This document shows, piece by piece, positions 9,583 to 17,653 of a stretch of DNA of 64,000 nucleotides. The position numbers and the translations under genes were made by a program. Below the pieces are notes generated by a model. It saw nothing but the letters and a program-made list of their open reading frames with translations. It had not been told where the DNA came from and did not search any database. Numbering within the stretch: position 1 is the first letter of the stretch; every line of letters begins with the position of its first letter. Source of the DNA: Sporosarcina cascadiensis (GTDB lineage Bacteria > Bacillota > Bacilli > Bacillales_A > Planococcaceae); assembly GCF_009650995.1 (NCBI RefSeq), contig NZ_WHVV01000003.1:62001-126000 (forward strand). Direction: 5' to 3'.

Positions 9583-10242
9583 GTGAATTCCTTACCCGAT
9601 ATATTTTCTGCGGTCGTACAAGGGCTGGGTATTACGCTGCAGGTATTGTTCCTGTCGATTATCTGCGCGAGTATCATTGCACTGGTTGCAGGGCTTTCGC
9701 GTGTTAATTCGAACCCCCTGCTGCGTGGATTCACTGGTTTTTACGTAGAGATATTCCGCGGCACCTCGCTGATTGTACAATTATTCTGGTTTTCCTACGC
9801 ACTTCCAGGATTATTCAATATTCATCTTGGAAGTGATGTATGGGTAGCAGTCCTCGCGATCTCATTGAACTACGGAGCCTATATGTCCGAAATCGTCAGA
9901 GGATCGATTCAGGCGGTGTCTGCAGGACAGACAGAAGCATCTATCGCACTGAATTTATCGAAGTTCCAGCGTATGCGCCATATTATTTTGCCGCAGGCTC
10001 TGCGCATGATGCTGCCGGAATACGGTAATTATTTAATACAGATTTTGAAAGCAACTTCATTAGTATCACTCATAGGATTGACTGATCTGCTGTATTACGG
10101 AAATATTTACCGAAGCACGCACATAGCGGAATCCCCGATGGTTTATGTACTTCTCCTCGTGATGTACTTTGTGATTGCGCTGCCGTTGATTGCCTTCACA
10201 AGAAAGATGGAGAGTGTAGCGAAGAAAGGGGTTGCTAGCTGA
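9583..10242 (+). CDS. Amino-acid/ectoine ABC transporter permease, EhuC-like
   Basis: A polar-amino-acid type permease of about 219 aa with five hydrophobic segments. The HisM/GlnP-family EAA motif is visible as QTEASIALNLSKFQRMRHIILPQALR in the C-terminal third; it contacts the ATPase. I choose GTG 9583, eight bases after GGAG; a GTG at 9574 overlaps that site. The stop overlaps the next ATG (TGATG), so the two permeases are coupled and probably form a heterodimer. Confidence 0.82.
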   Translation: MNSLPDIFSAVVQGLGITLQVLFLSIICASIIALVAGLSRVNSNPLLRGFTGFYVEIFRGTSLIVQLFWFSYALPGLFNIHLGSDVWVAVLAISLNYGAYMSEIVRGSIQAVSAGQTEASIALNLSKFQRMRHIILPQALRMMLPEYGNYLIQILKATSLVSLIGLTDLLYYGNIYRSTHIAESPMVYVLLLVMYFVIALPLIAFTRKMESVAKKGVAS

Positions 10243-10925
10243 TGACTTGGAGCTGGGATGTGTTTTTTTCAGTAATTCCACTGATATTTAAAGGTTTGTG
10301 GATTACCGTCGGTTTGACGCTGGCGTGTTATGTATTCGCTGCTGTATTTGGATTCTTCTGGGTGTTTATCAGCAGATTGCCATGGCGGCCGGTGACGTGG
10401 CTGTTCGGCTGGATCGCTGAATTTATCCGTTCGACTCCGCCGCTTGTCCAATTGTTTTTCATTTATTACGCATGGCCGATGATGCCGGTAATAGGCGTAT
10501 CTCTCAATCCTTTTGTAGCTGCTATTTTAGGGCTCGGAATGCATTTCAGCACTTATATGTCTGAAGTATACCGTTCAGGAATTGAATCGGTGGATAAAGG
10601 ACAGTGGGAAGCTTCGACAGCGCTGAATCTGTCGACGCGTCAAAAGTGGACGAAAATTATTTTGCCTCAGGCGATTCCGCCGACTATTCCAATGCTGGGC
10701 AATTACTTGATCATCATGTTCAAAGAAGTCCCGCTGGCTTCTACAATCGGTGTCGTGGCGATGCTTCATATCGCCAATGATTATGGAGCGCAGTATTATA
10801 AGTTCGTGGAGCCGCTGACAGTCGTCGCGCTGTTCTTCCTGCTGCTGAGCTACCCGTCTGCACTGCTAATCAATAAATTAGAAAAGAAATATAACCGCAG
10901 CTTCGATAAAAAGACGCTGGCATAA
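10242..10925 (+). CDS. Amino-acid/ectoine ABC transporter permease, EhuD-like
   Basis: A 227-aa integral membrane protein homologous to the preceding permease. It has the FIRSTPPLVQLFFIYYA segment typical of His/Glu/Gln/ectoine permeases and the coupling motif GQWEASTALNLSTRQKWTKIILPQA. ATG 10242 overlaps the previous stop by one base. The C-terminus is basic (LEKKYNRSFDKK), consistent with a cytoplasmic end. Confidence 0.82.
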   Translation: MTWSWDVFFSVIPLIFKGLWITVGLTLACYVFAAVFGFFWVFISRLPWRPVTWLFGWIAEFIRSTPPLVQLFFIYYAWPMMPVIGVSLNPFVAAILGLGMHFSTYMSEVYRSGIESVDKGQWEASTALNLSTRQKWTKIILPQAIPPTIPMLGNYLIIMFKEVPLASTIGVVAMLHIANDYGAQYYKFVEPLTVVALFFLLLSYPSALLINKLEKKYNRSFDKKTLA

Positions 10926-10962
10926 TAAAAAAGCAACAGAGTGGAATGAAAGAGAGGTTGAG

Positions 10963-11739
10963 ATGGTGGAACCGATAGTGCAATATAAAGACGTCCGCAA
11001 ATCGTTTGGAGAAACAGAGGTGCTAAAAGGCATCGACTTGGATATTAGGCCTTCCGAGAAAGTCGCTCTGATCGGTCCGAGCGGTTCCGGTAAGACAACA
11101 ATTATCCGTATGCTGATGACACTGGAAGAGCCGACAGCTGGAATTATAGAAGTGAATGGGCAAAATCTTTGGCAGATGCAGAAAAAGGAGGAGTGGGTCA
11201 CAGCGGATGAAAATCATCTGCGTTCCATCCGAGGAGATATCGGTATGGTGTTTCAGCACTTTAACTTATTTCCGCATATGACGATATTGGAGAACTGTAT
11301 GCTGGCTCCCGTACTCGTGAAGAATGAAAATAAAGCCGAAGTGAAAGCGACTGCTGTTGAGATGCTGGAAAAGGTAGGCCTCGGTGATAAGATTGAATTG
11401 TACCCCGCGCAGCTTTCCGGCGGCCAGAAGCAACGCGTGGCAATGGCGAGAGCGCTGATGATGCGTCCGCAGGTCATGCTGTTTGACGAAGTAACGTCAG
11501 CGCTGGATCCTGAGCTCGTCGGTGAAGTGCTTGAAGTCATCCGAGATCTTGCCAAAGAAGGGGAGATGGCGATGATTCTTGTCACGCACGAGATGGATTT
11601 TGCGCTCGATATTGCAGACCGCGTAGTCTTCCTGAATGAAGGGGTCATTGAAGAAGAAGGGCCGCCTTCAGAAATCCTGCTGAATCCTGATAGTGAACGC
11701 CTGCAGGACTTCCTGGGACGCTTCATGAATAACAGATAA
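10963..11739 (+). CDS. Amino-acid/ectoine ABC transporter ATP-binding protein, EhuA-like
   Basis: A 258-aa ABC ATPase with Walker A GPSGSGKTT (about residue 38), Q-loop MVFQHFNLFPHMT, signature LSGGQKQR, Walker B VMLFDEVTSALDP and the switch His in VTHEMDFA. It belongs to the polar amino acid (GlnQ/HisP/EhuA) group. AGAGAGG precedes the ATG. An insertion of about 15 residues (LWQMQKKEEWVTADENHLR) before the Q-loop is also seen in EhuA/HisP-type proteins. It ends the importer gene set. Confidence 0.88.
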   Translation: MVEPIVQYKDVRKSFGETEVLKGIDLDIRPSEKVALIGPSGSGKTTIIRMLMTLEEPTAGIIEVNGQNLWQMQKKEEWVTADENHLRSIRGDIGMVFQHFNLFPHMTILENCMLAPVLVKNENKAEVKATAVEMLEKVGLGDKIELYPAQLSGGQKQRVAMARALMMRPQVMLFDEVTSALDPELVGEVLEVIRDLAKEGEMAMILVTHEMDFALDIADRVVFLNEGVIEEEGPPSEILLNPDSERLQDFLGRFMNNR

Positions 11740-11760
11740 AAACGAGTCGTTTATTGGGTC

Positions 11761-12355
11761 TCCACCAAACTGTGTGCTTGACAGTCTATTTCATAAGCAG
11801 TTTGAAATTTGACTGTTATTGCGCAATGTAGGATGAGTGAGAAGGATACCGTTTCCCTGCGTTCCAGGCGGACGCGTTCTGGAGGGCCCGCGGTGAGCCG
11901 ACTTGGTCGCAAGCTCCCGCAAGTCGTCTCACCTGTCGGGCTGATCCTCCCAGAGTCGCCGCCTTCCACTTCGGTACACTGGCTGATTTTTCAATACTTT
12001 TCATGTGATTGGCAGTATGAGCATACTATTTGAGACTTTTATTATAAGTAAGGCATTCATGCACTACCTATCATTCTGCAAAGGCTTAGATTCTTGTGTT
12101 CAATGCATTTACAAAGTCGAGAAACGAAAACCATACCAACTAAATCCGCACTCTGTAAAAGAGCAGTATGACATACTTTCTCCAATACCAGCTAAGGCGC
12201 AACTGCGGGGAGGCTGTTGCAAAGCGAACAGCGTAGGATTCGCTTTGCCGTATTTCTGCGGTCTTTGCAGAAATTAAGACAATGAGGCATGTTCTTCGCC
12301 AGCTGGCCCATAGCGTAAGGCAATCCCCCAGCAGCGAAGCGGGATTAAACTGCAA
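11761..12355 (+). repeat. Dispersed intergenic repeat, copy A (inverted partner at 16261-16976)
   Basis: This gene-free stretch matches the reverse complement of 16261-16976 over most of its length with gaps. Shared blocks include the TGCGTTCCAGGCGGACGCG and GCCCGCGGTGAGCCGACTT segments, CACCTGTCGGGCTGATC, ACAAAGTCGAGAAACGAAA and AGCGTAAGGCAATCCCCCAG. The ORFs that run through it are not conserved between the copies, so I read it as a non-coding repeat. Confidence 0.85.
12222..12278 (+). repeat. Two-hairpin module inside repeat copy A
   Basis: AAGCGAAC/GTTCGCTT-type and TTTCTGC/GCAGAAA hairpins occur side by side. The same 57-bp module sits at a different place within copy B (16627-16683), so it is an independently moving unit. 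Confidence 0.65.
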
Positions 12356-12518
12356 ACTCACACTCCATTCAAGACTCCTGCAAAGCCGAGTAACGAAATC
12401 CTCACACTGCAAAACTGCAGCAGGATTTCCGCAATACGAATGTGAAAGGTTGTCAAGAACAGAATTTGGCGCAGATCTCGTTTATTCATATGAATAATTT
12501 ACTCGTGTGGAAACATAT

Positions 12519-12562
12519 AAAAAGGGTCAGGATTCATAATTGAATCTAGACCCTTTTTTCTA
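12519..12562. terminator. Hairpin, probably a terminator
   Basis: AAAAGGGTC pairs with GACCCTTTT, with GGATTCA/TGAATC pairing inside, and T-runs on both strands. No gene ends immediately upstream on the plus strand except repeat copy A. Confidence 0.55.
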
Positions 12563-12585
12563 TATGTATCCAATTTTAAGGAAAT

Positions 12586-12613
12586 AAAAAACCCTACGCA
12601 ATGTAGGGTTTTT
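12586..12613 (-). terminator. Terminator of the cold-shock gene
   Basis: AAAAACCCTAC pairs with GTAGGGTTTTT around GCAAT, 13 bp downstream of the csp stop on the minus strand. Confidence 0.85.
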
Positions 12614-12625
12614 CTCAAGCAGAGA

Positions 12626-12826
12626 TTAAGCTTTTTGAACGTTAGTAGCTTGTAGGCCACGTTGTCCTTGTTCAATTTCAAATGTTACGCTTTGACCTTC
12701 GTCTAAAGATTTGAAACCGTCGCTTTGGATTGCTGAGAAGTGAACGAATACGTCCTCTCCAGCTTCACGCTCGATAAAACCAAAACCTTTTTCTGCATTA
12801 AACCACTTAACTGTACCTTGTTCCAT
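12626..12826 (-). CDS. Cold-shock protein (CspA family)
   Basis: A 66-aa single cold-shock domain, full length. RNP1 (KGFGFIE) and RNP2 (VFVHF) are intact, with the aromatic residues that stack on single-stranded nucleic acid (W8, F15, F17, F27, H29, F30). It acts as an RNA chaperone or antiterminator in the cytoplasm. AGGAGGCAAAAATT precedes the ATG. A hairpin lies directly upstream of the ribosome binding site, and the leader is long, as is common for cold-inducible csp genes. CspB, CspC and CspD cannot be separated on sequence alone. Confidence 0.95.
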   Translation of the reverse strand: MEQGTVKWFNAEKGFGFIEREAGEDVFVHFSAIQSDGFKSLDEGQSVTFEIEQGQRGLQATNVQKA

Positions 12827-12841
12827 AATTTTTGCCTCCTA

Positions 12842-12858
12842 GTGTGGATTGCCACACA
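12842..12858 (-). promoter_or_regulatory. Hairpin in the csp leader next to the Shine-Dalgarno
   Basis: On the minus strand GTGTGG and CCACAC pair around CAAT and end only a few bases before AGGAGG. This could influence ribosome access with temperature. The remaining leader (12859-13160) shows no gene. Confidence 0.5.
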
Positions 12859-13162
12859 TGATGTTACTATGCTTGCTCAAATACCTTAGACGAAAAACAA
12901 AATATTTTCTCGATCTGCAAAAAGAACAAAGATAATACTCTCTTAGAATAACCCATCTCGAATGAAATTGCAAATGGAACGATTGATAATAATTAAAAAG
13001 ACCTTAGAATCTTTGGGAAATGGTTAGTTCTTCCTGCGATATTCTTAAGAAATATTTATAAAGGGGGGCAATACAGCTGATAAATTGATGAACCGTACGG
13101 AACTTATCCGTAAACTGTCCTGAATAAAGCAAAAGATGTTCTATTGTTAAAATTAATCATAC

Positions 13163-13197
13163 AAAAAAAGGAAGCCGCTTATAAAAGCGGCTTCCTT
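13163..13197 (-). terminator. Terminator of the metal importer operon
   Basis: GGAAGCCGCTT pairs with AAGCGGCTTCC around a four-base loop. The T-run is on the minus-strand side. Confidence 0.85.
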
Positions 13198-13225
13198 CTA
13201 TACAATACAGTTGGTTGACCGGAGC

Positions 13226-14194
13226 TTAGCGTTCCTTGCTGAGTTCATCGTGAATCAAATTCATATTATAGTTTAAATACTTAACATATGTGTCGATTTC
13301 GTCGCCGGGATTCCCGATTTCATCAGAATAGATCGGCTTTTCTGCGATTGGAACGCCTGTTTCTTCAGATACCGTTTCCATCGGGCGTGTATCCACATTG
13401 GACTCTACGAATAAAACAGGCACATTGTGTTCTTGAATATAGTGGACCAATTCTTTGATCTGCTTAGGAGAACCGTTCTCTTCTGTATCGATCTCCCAAA
13501 TGAACGCTTCCTTAAGGCCATAATGATCGTTCAGGTATTGGAATGCGCGTTCACTTGTAACGAGTACCCGGTTTTCTTCAGGAATTGTAGAGATGCGCTC
13601 TGCGAATTCATTATCCAAATCCTGCAGACGCTGAACATACTCATCACCGCGTTTTTTGATGTCTTCGCTATTAGCAGGGTGCTTTTCAACTAATACATCG
13701 CGCACTGTTTCTGCCATCTTCACCCCGACAGCCGGGTCAATGAACGCGTGCGGATTGATTTCTTCATCGCGGCCATCTTCTCCGCCGATATACTTCGGCT
13801 CCACATTCTCAGTCAAACTGAAGATATTTTCCTCTTTCTGGCCGACAGAGTCCATCATTTTAAAGAACCATCCCTTTTTGCCACCTTCAAGATTCAAACC
13901 ATTATAAAATAAAACGTCTGCATCCGTCGCAGCTTTAATATCATTTGGAAGAGGCTCATATTCGTGAGGATCCGTTCCAGTCGGCACCAGATTATACACT
14001 TCAATGTCCTCTCCGCCGATTTCGCGGGCCATGTCTGCAATAATGGTAAATGATGTAACAACCTTCAGCTTGCCGCCGTCCTCTTTACTGTCATTTGTGT
14101 TTGCCGCGCTGTTCTTGTCATCGTCGCTGCCGCATGCTGCCAGCATAAACACAGCGAGCAAGGACAAGCCCAGCCATTTTAATAAGTTTTTCAT
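13226..14194 (-). CDS. Mn/Zn ABC transporter substrate-binding lipoprotein
   Basis: A cluster A-I (TroA/ZnuA/MntC) receptor of about 322 aa. The signal peptide ends in the lipobox MLAAC, and the metal ligands can be placed: His in TDPHEYEPLP, His in NPHAFIDP, Glu in TSERAFQY and a C-terminal Asp in YSDEIG. There is no His-rich loop, which is commoner in Mn receptors than in Zn receptors, and MntR-like sites lie upstream of the operon. The start chosen is ATG 14194; ATG 14203 is three codons longer. It is the third gene of a minus-strand operon. Confidence 0.85.
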   Translation of the reverse strand: MKNLLKWLGLSLLAVFMLAACGSDDDKNSAANTNDSKEDGGKLKVVTSFTIIADMAREIGGEDIEVYNLVPTGTDPHEYEPLPNDIKAATDADVLFYNGLNLEGGKKGWFFKMMDSVGQKEENIFSLTENVEPKYIGGEDGRDEEINPHAFIDPAVGVKMAETVRDVLVEKHPANSEDIKKRGDEYVQRLQDLDNEFAERISTIPEENRVLVTSERAFQYLNDHYGLKEAFIWEIDTEENGSPKQIKELVHYIQEHNVPVLFVESNVDTRPMETVSEETGVPIAEKPIYSDEIGNPGDEIDTYVKYLNYNMNLIHDELSKER

Positions 14195-14256
14195 GTAATT
14201 CATCCTGCTCCTTTTATAGGTTATTATATTTTCCGTCTCAACGGTTGTTTCTATGT

Positions 14257-15123
14257 TTAATTATTCGTCATCACGTCTTTCCGTTTAGACACAGACCGGA
14301 ACTTGCTGACCACAATCCCTTGTTTAGGGGAGAATAAAAATGCCAGTACAAAAAGTGCGGTTGTCGCCAATGCGATGACAGGTCCTGAAGGCATGTTGTA
14401 CAAAAAACTGAAATATAATCCGATGATGGATGAAATTGCGCCGAAAAAGGCAGCAAGGAAAACCATAACGGAGAGTTTATTGGTTAACAGATAGGCAGTC
14501 GAAGCCGGTGTGATTAATAATGATACAACTAAGATAACGCCTACCGTCTGCAGGGAAGCGACTGTCACCAATGTCAATAAGAACATGATGCTGTAGTGAA
14601 TCAAGCGCGTTTTTAATCCGTAGGCGGCAGCCATCGTTTCGTCAAAACTTGATACGAGCAGTTCTTTAAAGAACAGCGCGACCACTAAAATGACAATAGC
14701 GCCGATGATCAACGTTAGCCACATATCGGAAGTACGGACCGACAGTACGTTGCCGAATAAAATCTGTGTGAGGTCTGTCGCACTTTTTGCCCGGGTAATG
14801 AGGATAATACCCAGTGCGAAGAACGCGGAGAATACAATCCCGATGGACGAATCATTTTTAATCCGGCTGTTTTGGGAAATGGCGCCGATACCGAATGCCG
14901 TTAAGACGCCCGTCAGGACCGCTCCGTAGAAATAGTTGATGCCGAGCATATAAGAAATCGCTACACCGGGCAGAATAGCATGGGAAATCGCATCTCCCAT
15001 CAGCGCCATGCCGCGAAGAACGATAAAGCTGCCGATGACGCCACAGATGATTCCCACCATGATGGACGTGATAAACGCTTTCTGCAGGAAACCGTATGTC
15101 ATTAAATCCTGAATAAATCCCAT
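14257..15123 (-). CDS. Mn/Zn ABC transporter permease
   Basis: A 288-aa ABC-3 family membrane protein with about eight hydrophobic segments, including LRGMALMGDAISHAILPGVAI, the family signature near residue 40. The polar cytoplasmic tail (SKFRSVSKRKDVMTNN) is typical. Its ATG overlaps the stop of the ATPase gene by one base (TAATG), so translation is coupled. It works with the neighbouring ATPase and lipoprotein to import Mn(II) or Zn(II). Confidence 0.9.
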   Translation of the reverse strand: MGFIQDLMTYGFLQKAFITSIMVGIICGVIGSFIVLRGMALMGDAISHAILPGVAISYMLGINYFYGAVLTGVLTAFGIGAISQNSRIKNDSSIGIVFSAFFALGIILITRAKSATDLTQILFGNVLSVRTSDMWLTLIIGAIVILVVALFFKELLVSSFDETMAAAYGLKTRLIHYSIMFLLTLVTVASLQTVGVILVVSLLITPASTAYLLTNKLSVMVFLAAFFGAISSIIGLYFSFLYNMPSGPVIALATTALFVLAFLFSPKQGIVVSKFRSVSKRKDVMTNN

Positions 15124-15863
15124 TACATGGAAACCTCCAAACCATCGAGCATGAATTCACGGTTATAGGCTTTCGACATATTGCCTGACTGGAATACTTT
15201 GTTGACAGGTCCCGCATCAATCAGCTCTTTATTCATCAAAATCAGATCATCAAAATAACTTTTCACTTTTGACAAGTCATGGTGCACGACGAAAACGATT
15301 TTTCCTGCTTCTTTCAGTTCACGCAAAATCCCGATGATGACTTCTTCACTGGATACGTCAATTCCGACAAAGGGTTCATCCAAGAAGAAATAATCTGCTT
15401 TTTGAGCAAGTGCACGCGCGAGGAACACTCGCTGCTGCTGTCCGCCGGATAATTCACCGATCTGGCGGTTGGCGAATTCCTCCATGCCTACTTGCTTCAG
15501 ACATTCCATTGCCAGCTCTTTATCCGCTTTTTTAGGGCGGCGCAGAATTCCGACTTTTGGATAGGTGCCCAGAAGCACAGTATCCTTTACGACAATCGGG
15601 AAATTCCAATCGATATTTGAACGCTGTGGAACGTATGCAATCTGTTTGCGCATTTCATCGACTGATTTCTTGCCGAATCTGACGGATCCATGGTCTTTAT
15701 GGATCAATCCAAGCATTGCTTTCATTAATGTTGATTTGCCGGCACCGTTCGGACCGAGCACCCCGATTATAGTGGAGGCTCCGAAAGAAAAGGATACGTC
15801 TTTCACTACTTCATTTCCGTCATACGACACACTGATATTCTCAACTGTTATCGGATCAATCAT
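15123..15863 (-). CDS. Mn/Zn ABC transporter ATP-binding protein
   Basis: A 246-aa ABC ATPase from ATG 15863, which follows AAGGAGGGA at the right spacing; a 268-aa reading from 15929 adds a tail not found in the family. Walker A is GPNGAGKST, the Q-loop YVPQRSNIDWNFPI (the SNIDW form is typical of ZnuC/MntB/TroB proteins), the signature LSGGQQQR and Walker B YFFLDEPFVGID. It is the first gene of the operon. Confidence 0.92.
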   Translation of the reverse strand: MIDPITVENISVSYDGNEVVKDVSFSFGASTIIGVLGPNGAGKSTLMKAMLGLIHKDHGSVRFGKKSVDEMRKQIAYVPQRSNIDWNFPIVVKDTVLLGTYPKVGILRRPKKADKELAMECLKQVGMEEFANRQIGELSGGQQQRVFLARALAQKADYFFLDEPFVGIDVSSEEVIIGILRELKEAGKIVFVVHHDLSKVKSYFDDLILMNKELIDAGPVNKVFQSGNMSKAYNREFMLDGLEVSM

Positions 15864-15883
15864 TCTGTTCCCTCCTTCAATAT

Positions 15884-16043
15884 GTTTCCCTCGTGCAACT
15901 TTTAGATAAATAATAACCTGCCGAATCATTTATTCAATTAGTATTCCTCATTTTTTATTTATTAAAACACTATAAATCAATAGTTTCCTTAGTGCAACTC
16001 TTGTGCATGGTTTGAACTACAATGTTTCCTTAGTGCAACTTTT
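15884..16043 (-). promoter_or_regulatory. Three MntR-like operator repeats
   Basis: Three near-identical sites occur at 15884-15903, 15983-16002 and 16024-16043. On the plus strand each reads GTTTCC, three variable bases, GTGCAACTYTT. The reverse complement GTTGCACTAAGGAAAC resembles the MntR site as I remember it from Bacillus (TTTGCCTTAAGGAAAC). One site covers the -35, one lies about 26 bp upstream of it, and one lies in the transcribed leader. Confidence 0.65.
15969..15997 (-). promoter_or_regulatory. Promoter of the metal importer operon
   Basis: On the minus strand TTGCAC (15997-15992), 17 bp, TATAGT (15974-15969). The -35 hexamer is part of the middle MntR-like repeat, so repressor binding would block RNA polymerase. 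Confidence 0.7.
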
Positions 16044-16260
16044 AATAGTATAGCTTACTCAAAATACTCTGTAAAGCTAAATTTTCAAATAGCTATTACT
16101 GCACAGTATTTATAGAAAACTTCTATCATATAGTGGCTATTATATGTGAGGAATGAACCAAGTAAATGGATGAACACCCAATTTGACGGGGGAATAAATT
16201 TGGGGTTTGCAACAAAATCGATTCTTGAAAACTTGTCATGTCTGTATTGAGAAAATCATG

Positions 16261-16976
16261 CTGCAGTTAAAACCCGCTTCGGCGCTGGGGGATTGCCTTA
16301 CGCTATGAGCCTACTGGCAAAGAGCATGCCAGCAGTCTCACAGCCACGGCCGACCCCACAGTTGCGCCTACGCTTTTGCTGGAGAATGTATGTCATGTTG
16401 CTTTTTGGCAGATTGTGAATTGAGTTGGTGTGGTTTCGTTTCTCGACTTTGTAAACACTTTGATCACAATGATCTAAGTCTTTGCAGAATGCTAAGTATT
16501 GCATGAAACGCCTTACCTATCGTAATAGTCTCAGATATTATGCTCATACTGCCTTCTTGCACAAAAAGTATTAAAACAACAGCCAGTGTACCCTCGTTCC
16601 AGGCAACCTAAGTACGCCGCAAGTGCCTTAATTTCTGCAAAGACCACAGAAATACGGCAAAGCGAACCCTACGCTGTTCGCTTGGCAACGGTTGCATGAC
16701 TCACTTCATGTGAGCCCGCGGCTAAAAACACTCTGGGAAGATCAGCCCGACAGGTAAGACAACTTGCGAGAGCCGTCACGAAGAACGGCTTTTGCGAGTA
16801 AAAGCGAAGCGTTAGGAGCACATCTTTGCACTTCAAGTCGGCTCACCGCGGGCCCGCAAGACACGCGTCCGCCTGGAACGCAGGGGAACGGTATCTATCC
16901 ATTTACCATTCTATACTGCGCAATCACAGTCAAATCCATGAAATAGACTGTAAAGCACATGTTTTGGTGAAGAGCC
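16261..16976 (-). repeat. Dispersed intergenic repeat, copy B (inverted relative to copy A)
   Basis: The reverse complement of this stretch aligns with 11761-12355. Copy B has an extra segment (about 16771-16830, with hairpins such as AGCCGTCACGAAGAACGGCT) and carries the two-hairpin module at another position. No gene is supported inside it. Confidence 0.85.
16627..16683 (-). repeat. Two-hairpin module inside repeat copy B
   Basis: This is the reverse complement of 12222-12278 with two or three differences, placed between other blocks of the repeat than in copy A. Confidence 0.65.
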
Positions 16977-17074
16977 TAAATTTTAATTGAGCATTTTTAT
17001 TTCATCTGAAGTTTTGCGGGATAAAGAAGAAGGGTAAGTAAATACTAATTACATAAAGAAAGGAGCAGTTGTGG

Positions 17075-17653
17075 ATGAAAAAAATCACAGGACCGTTAAT
17101 TATCGTCATTATCTTAGTTGTTATAGCAGCTGTTATGATTGTACCGAGCTATAATAAATTAGTGAATTTGGAAGAAGACGTAGATCAGTCTTACGCACAA
17201 ATTGAAACGCAATTGCAGCGAAGAGTGGATTTAATCCCGAATCTGGTCAGCACGGTAAAAGGCTATGCTTCGCATGAAAAAGAAGTTCTGGAGAATATCG
17301 CCGATGCACGGAGCAAGATGGCAGGTGCTAAAGGACCGGAAGAACAGGCAGCCGCAGATTCCGAACTAGCGGGTGCGCTGAGCAGATTATTGGTCGTTGT
17401 CGAGAACTATCCTGATCTGAAGGCCAATCAAAACTTCCAGCAATTAATGGATGAACTGGCGGGTACAGAAAATCGAATTGCAGTCGCACGCAAAGATTAT
17501 AATGATGTAGTATCTGTATTCAACCGGAAAGTAAAAGGTTTCCCAGGTAAAATTATCGCATCCGTTTTTGGATTCGATGAGAAAGAATACTTTAAAGCGA
17601 CAGAAGGGGCACAAGAACCGCCAACAGTTGATTTTGGAGATGACAAAAAGTGA
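17075..17653 (+). CDS. LemA family membrane protein
   Basis: A 192-aa protein. ATG 17075 lies nine bases after GGAG; the TTG at 17069 is too close. One N-terminal transmembrane segment (LIIVIILVVIAAVMIV, about residues 7-22) is followed by the LemA alpha-helical domain (QSYAQIETQLQRRVDLIPNLV) and the conserved EKYFKA-type end. LemA proteins are membrane-anchored helical bundles of unclear role that occur next to TPM-domain proteins, as here: the stop overlaps the start of the next gene. Confidence 0.92.
   Translation: MKKITGPLIIVIILVVIAAVMIVPSYNKLVNLEEDVDQSYAQIETQLQRRVDLIPNLVSTVKGYASHEKEVLENIADARSKMAGAKGPEEQAAADSELAGALSRLLVVVENYPDLKANQNFQQLMDELAGTENRIAVARKDYNDVVSVFNRKVKGFPGKIIASVFGFDEKEYFKATEGAQEPPTVDFGDDKK

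Noticed and set aside
12005-12412. ORFs of 70-90 codons on both strands inside repeat copy A (and similar at 16298-16504)
   Set aside because: They do not keep a common reading frame between the two repeat copies and lack good ribosome binding sites, so they are chance ORFs in a repeat.
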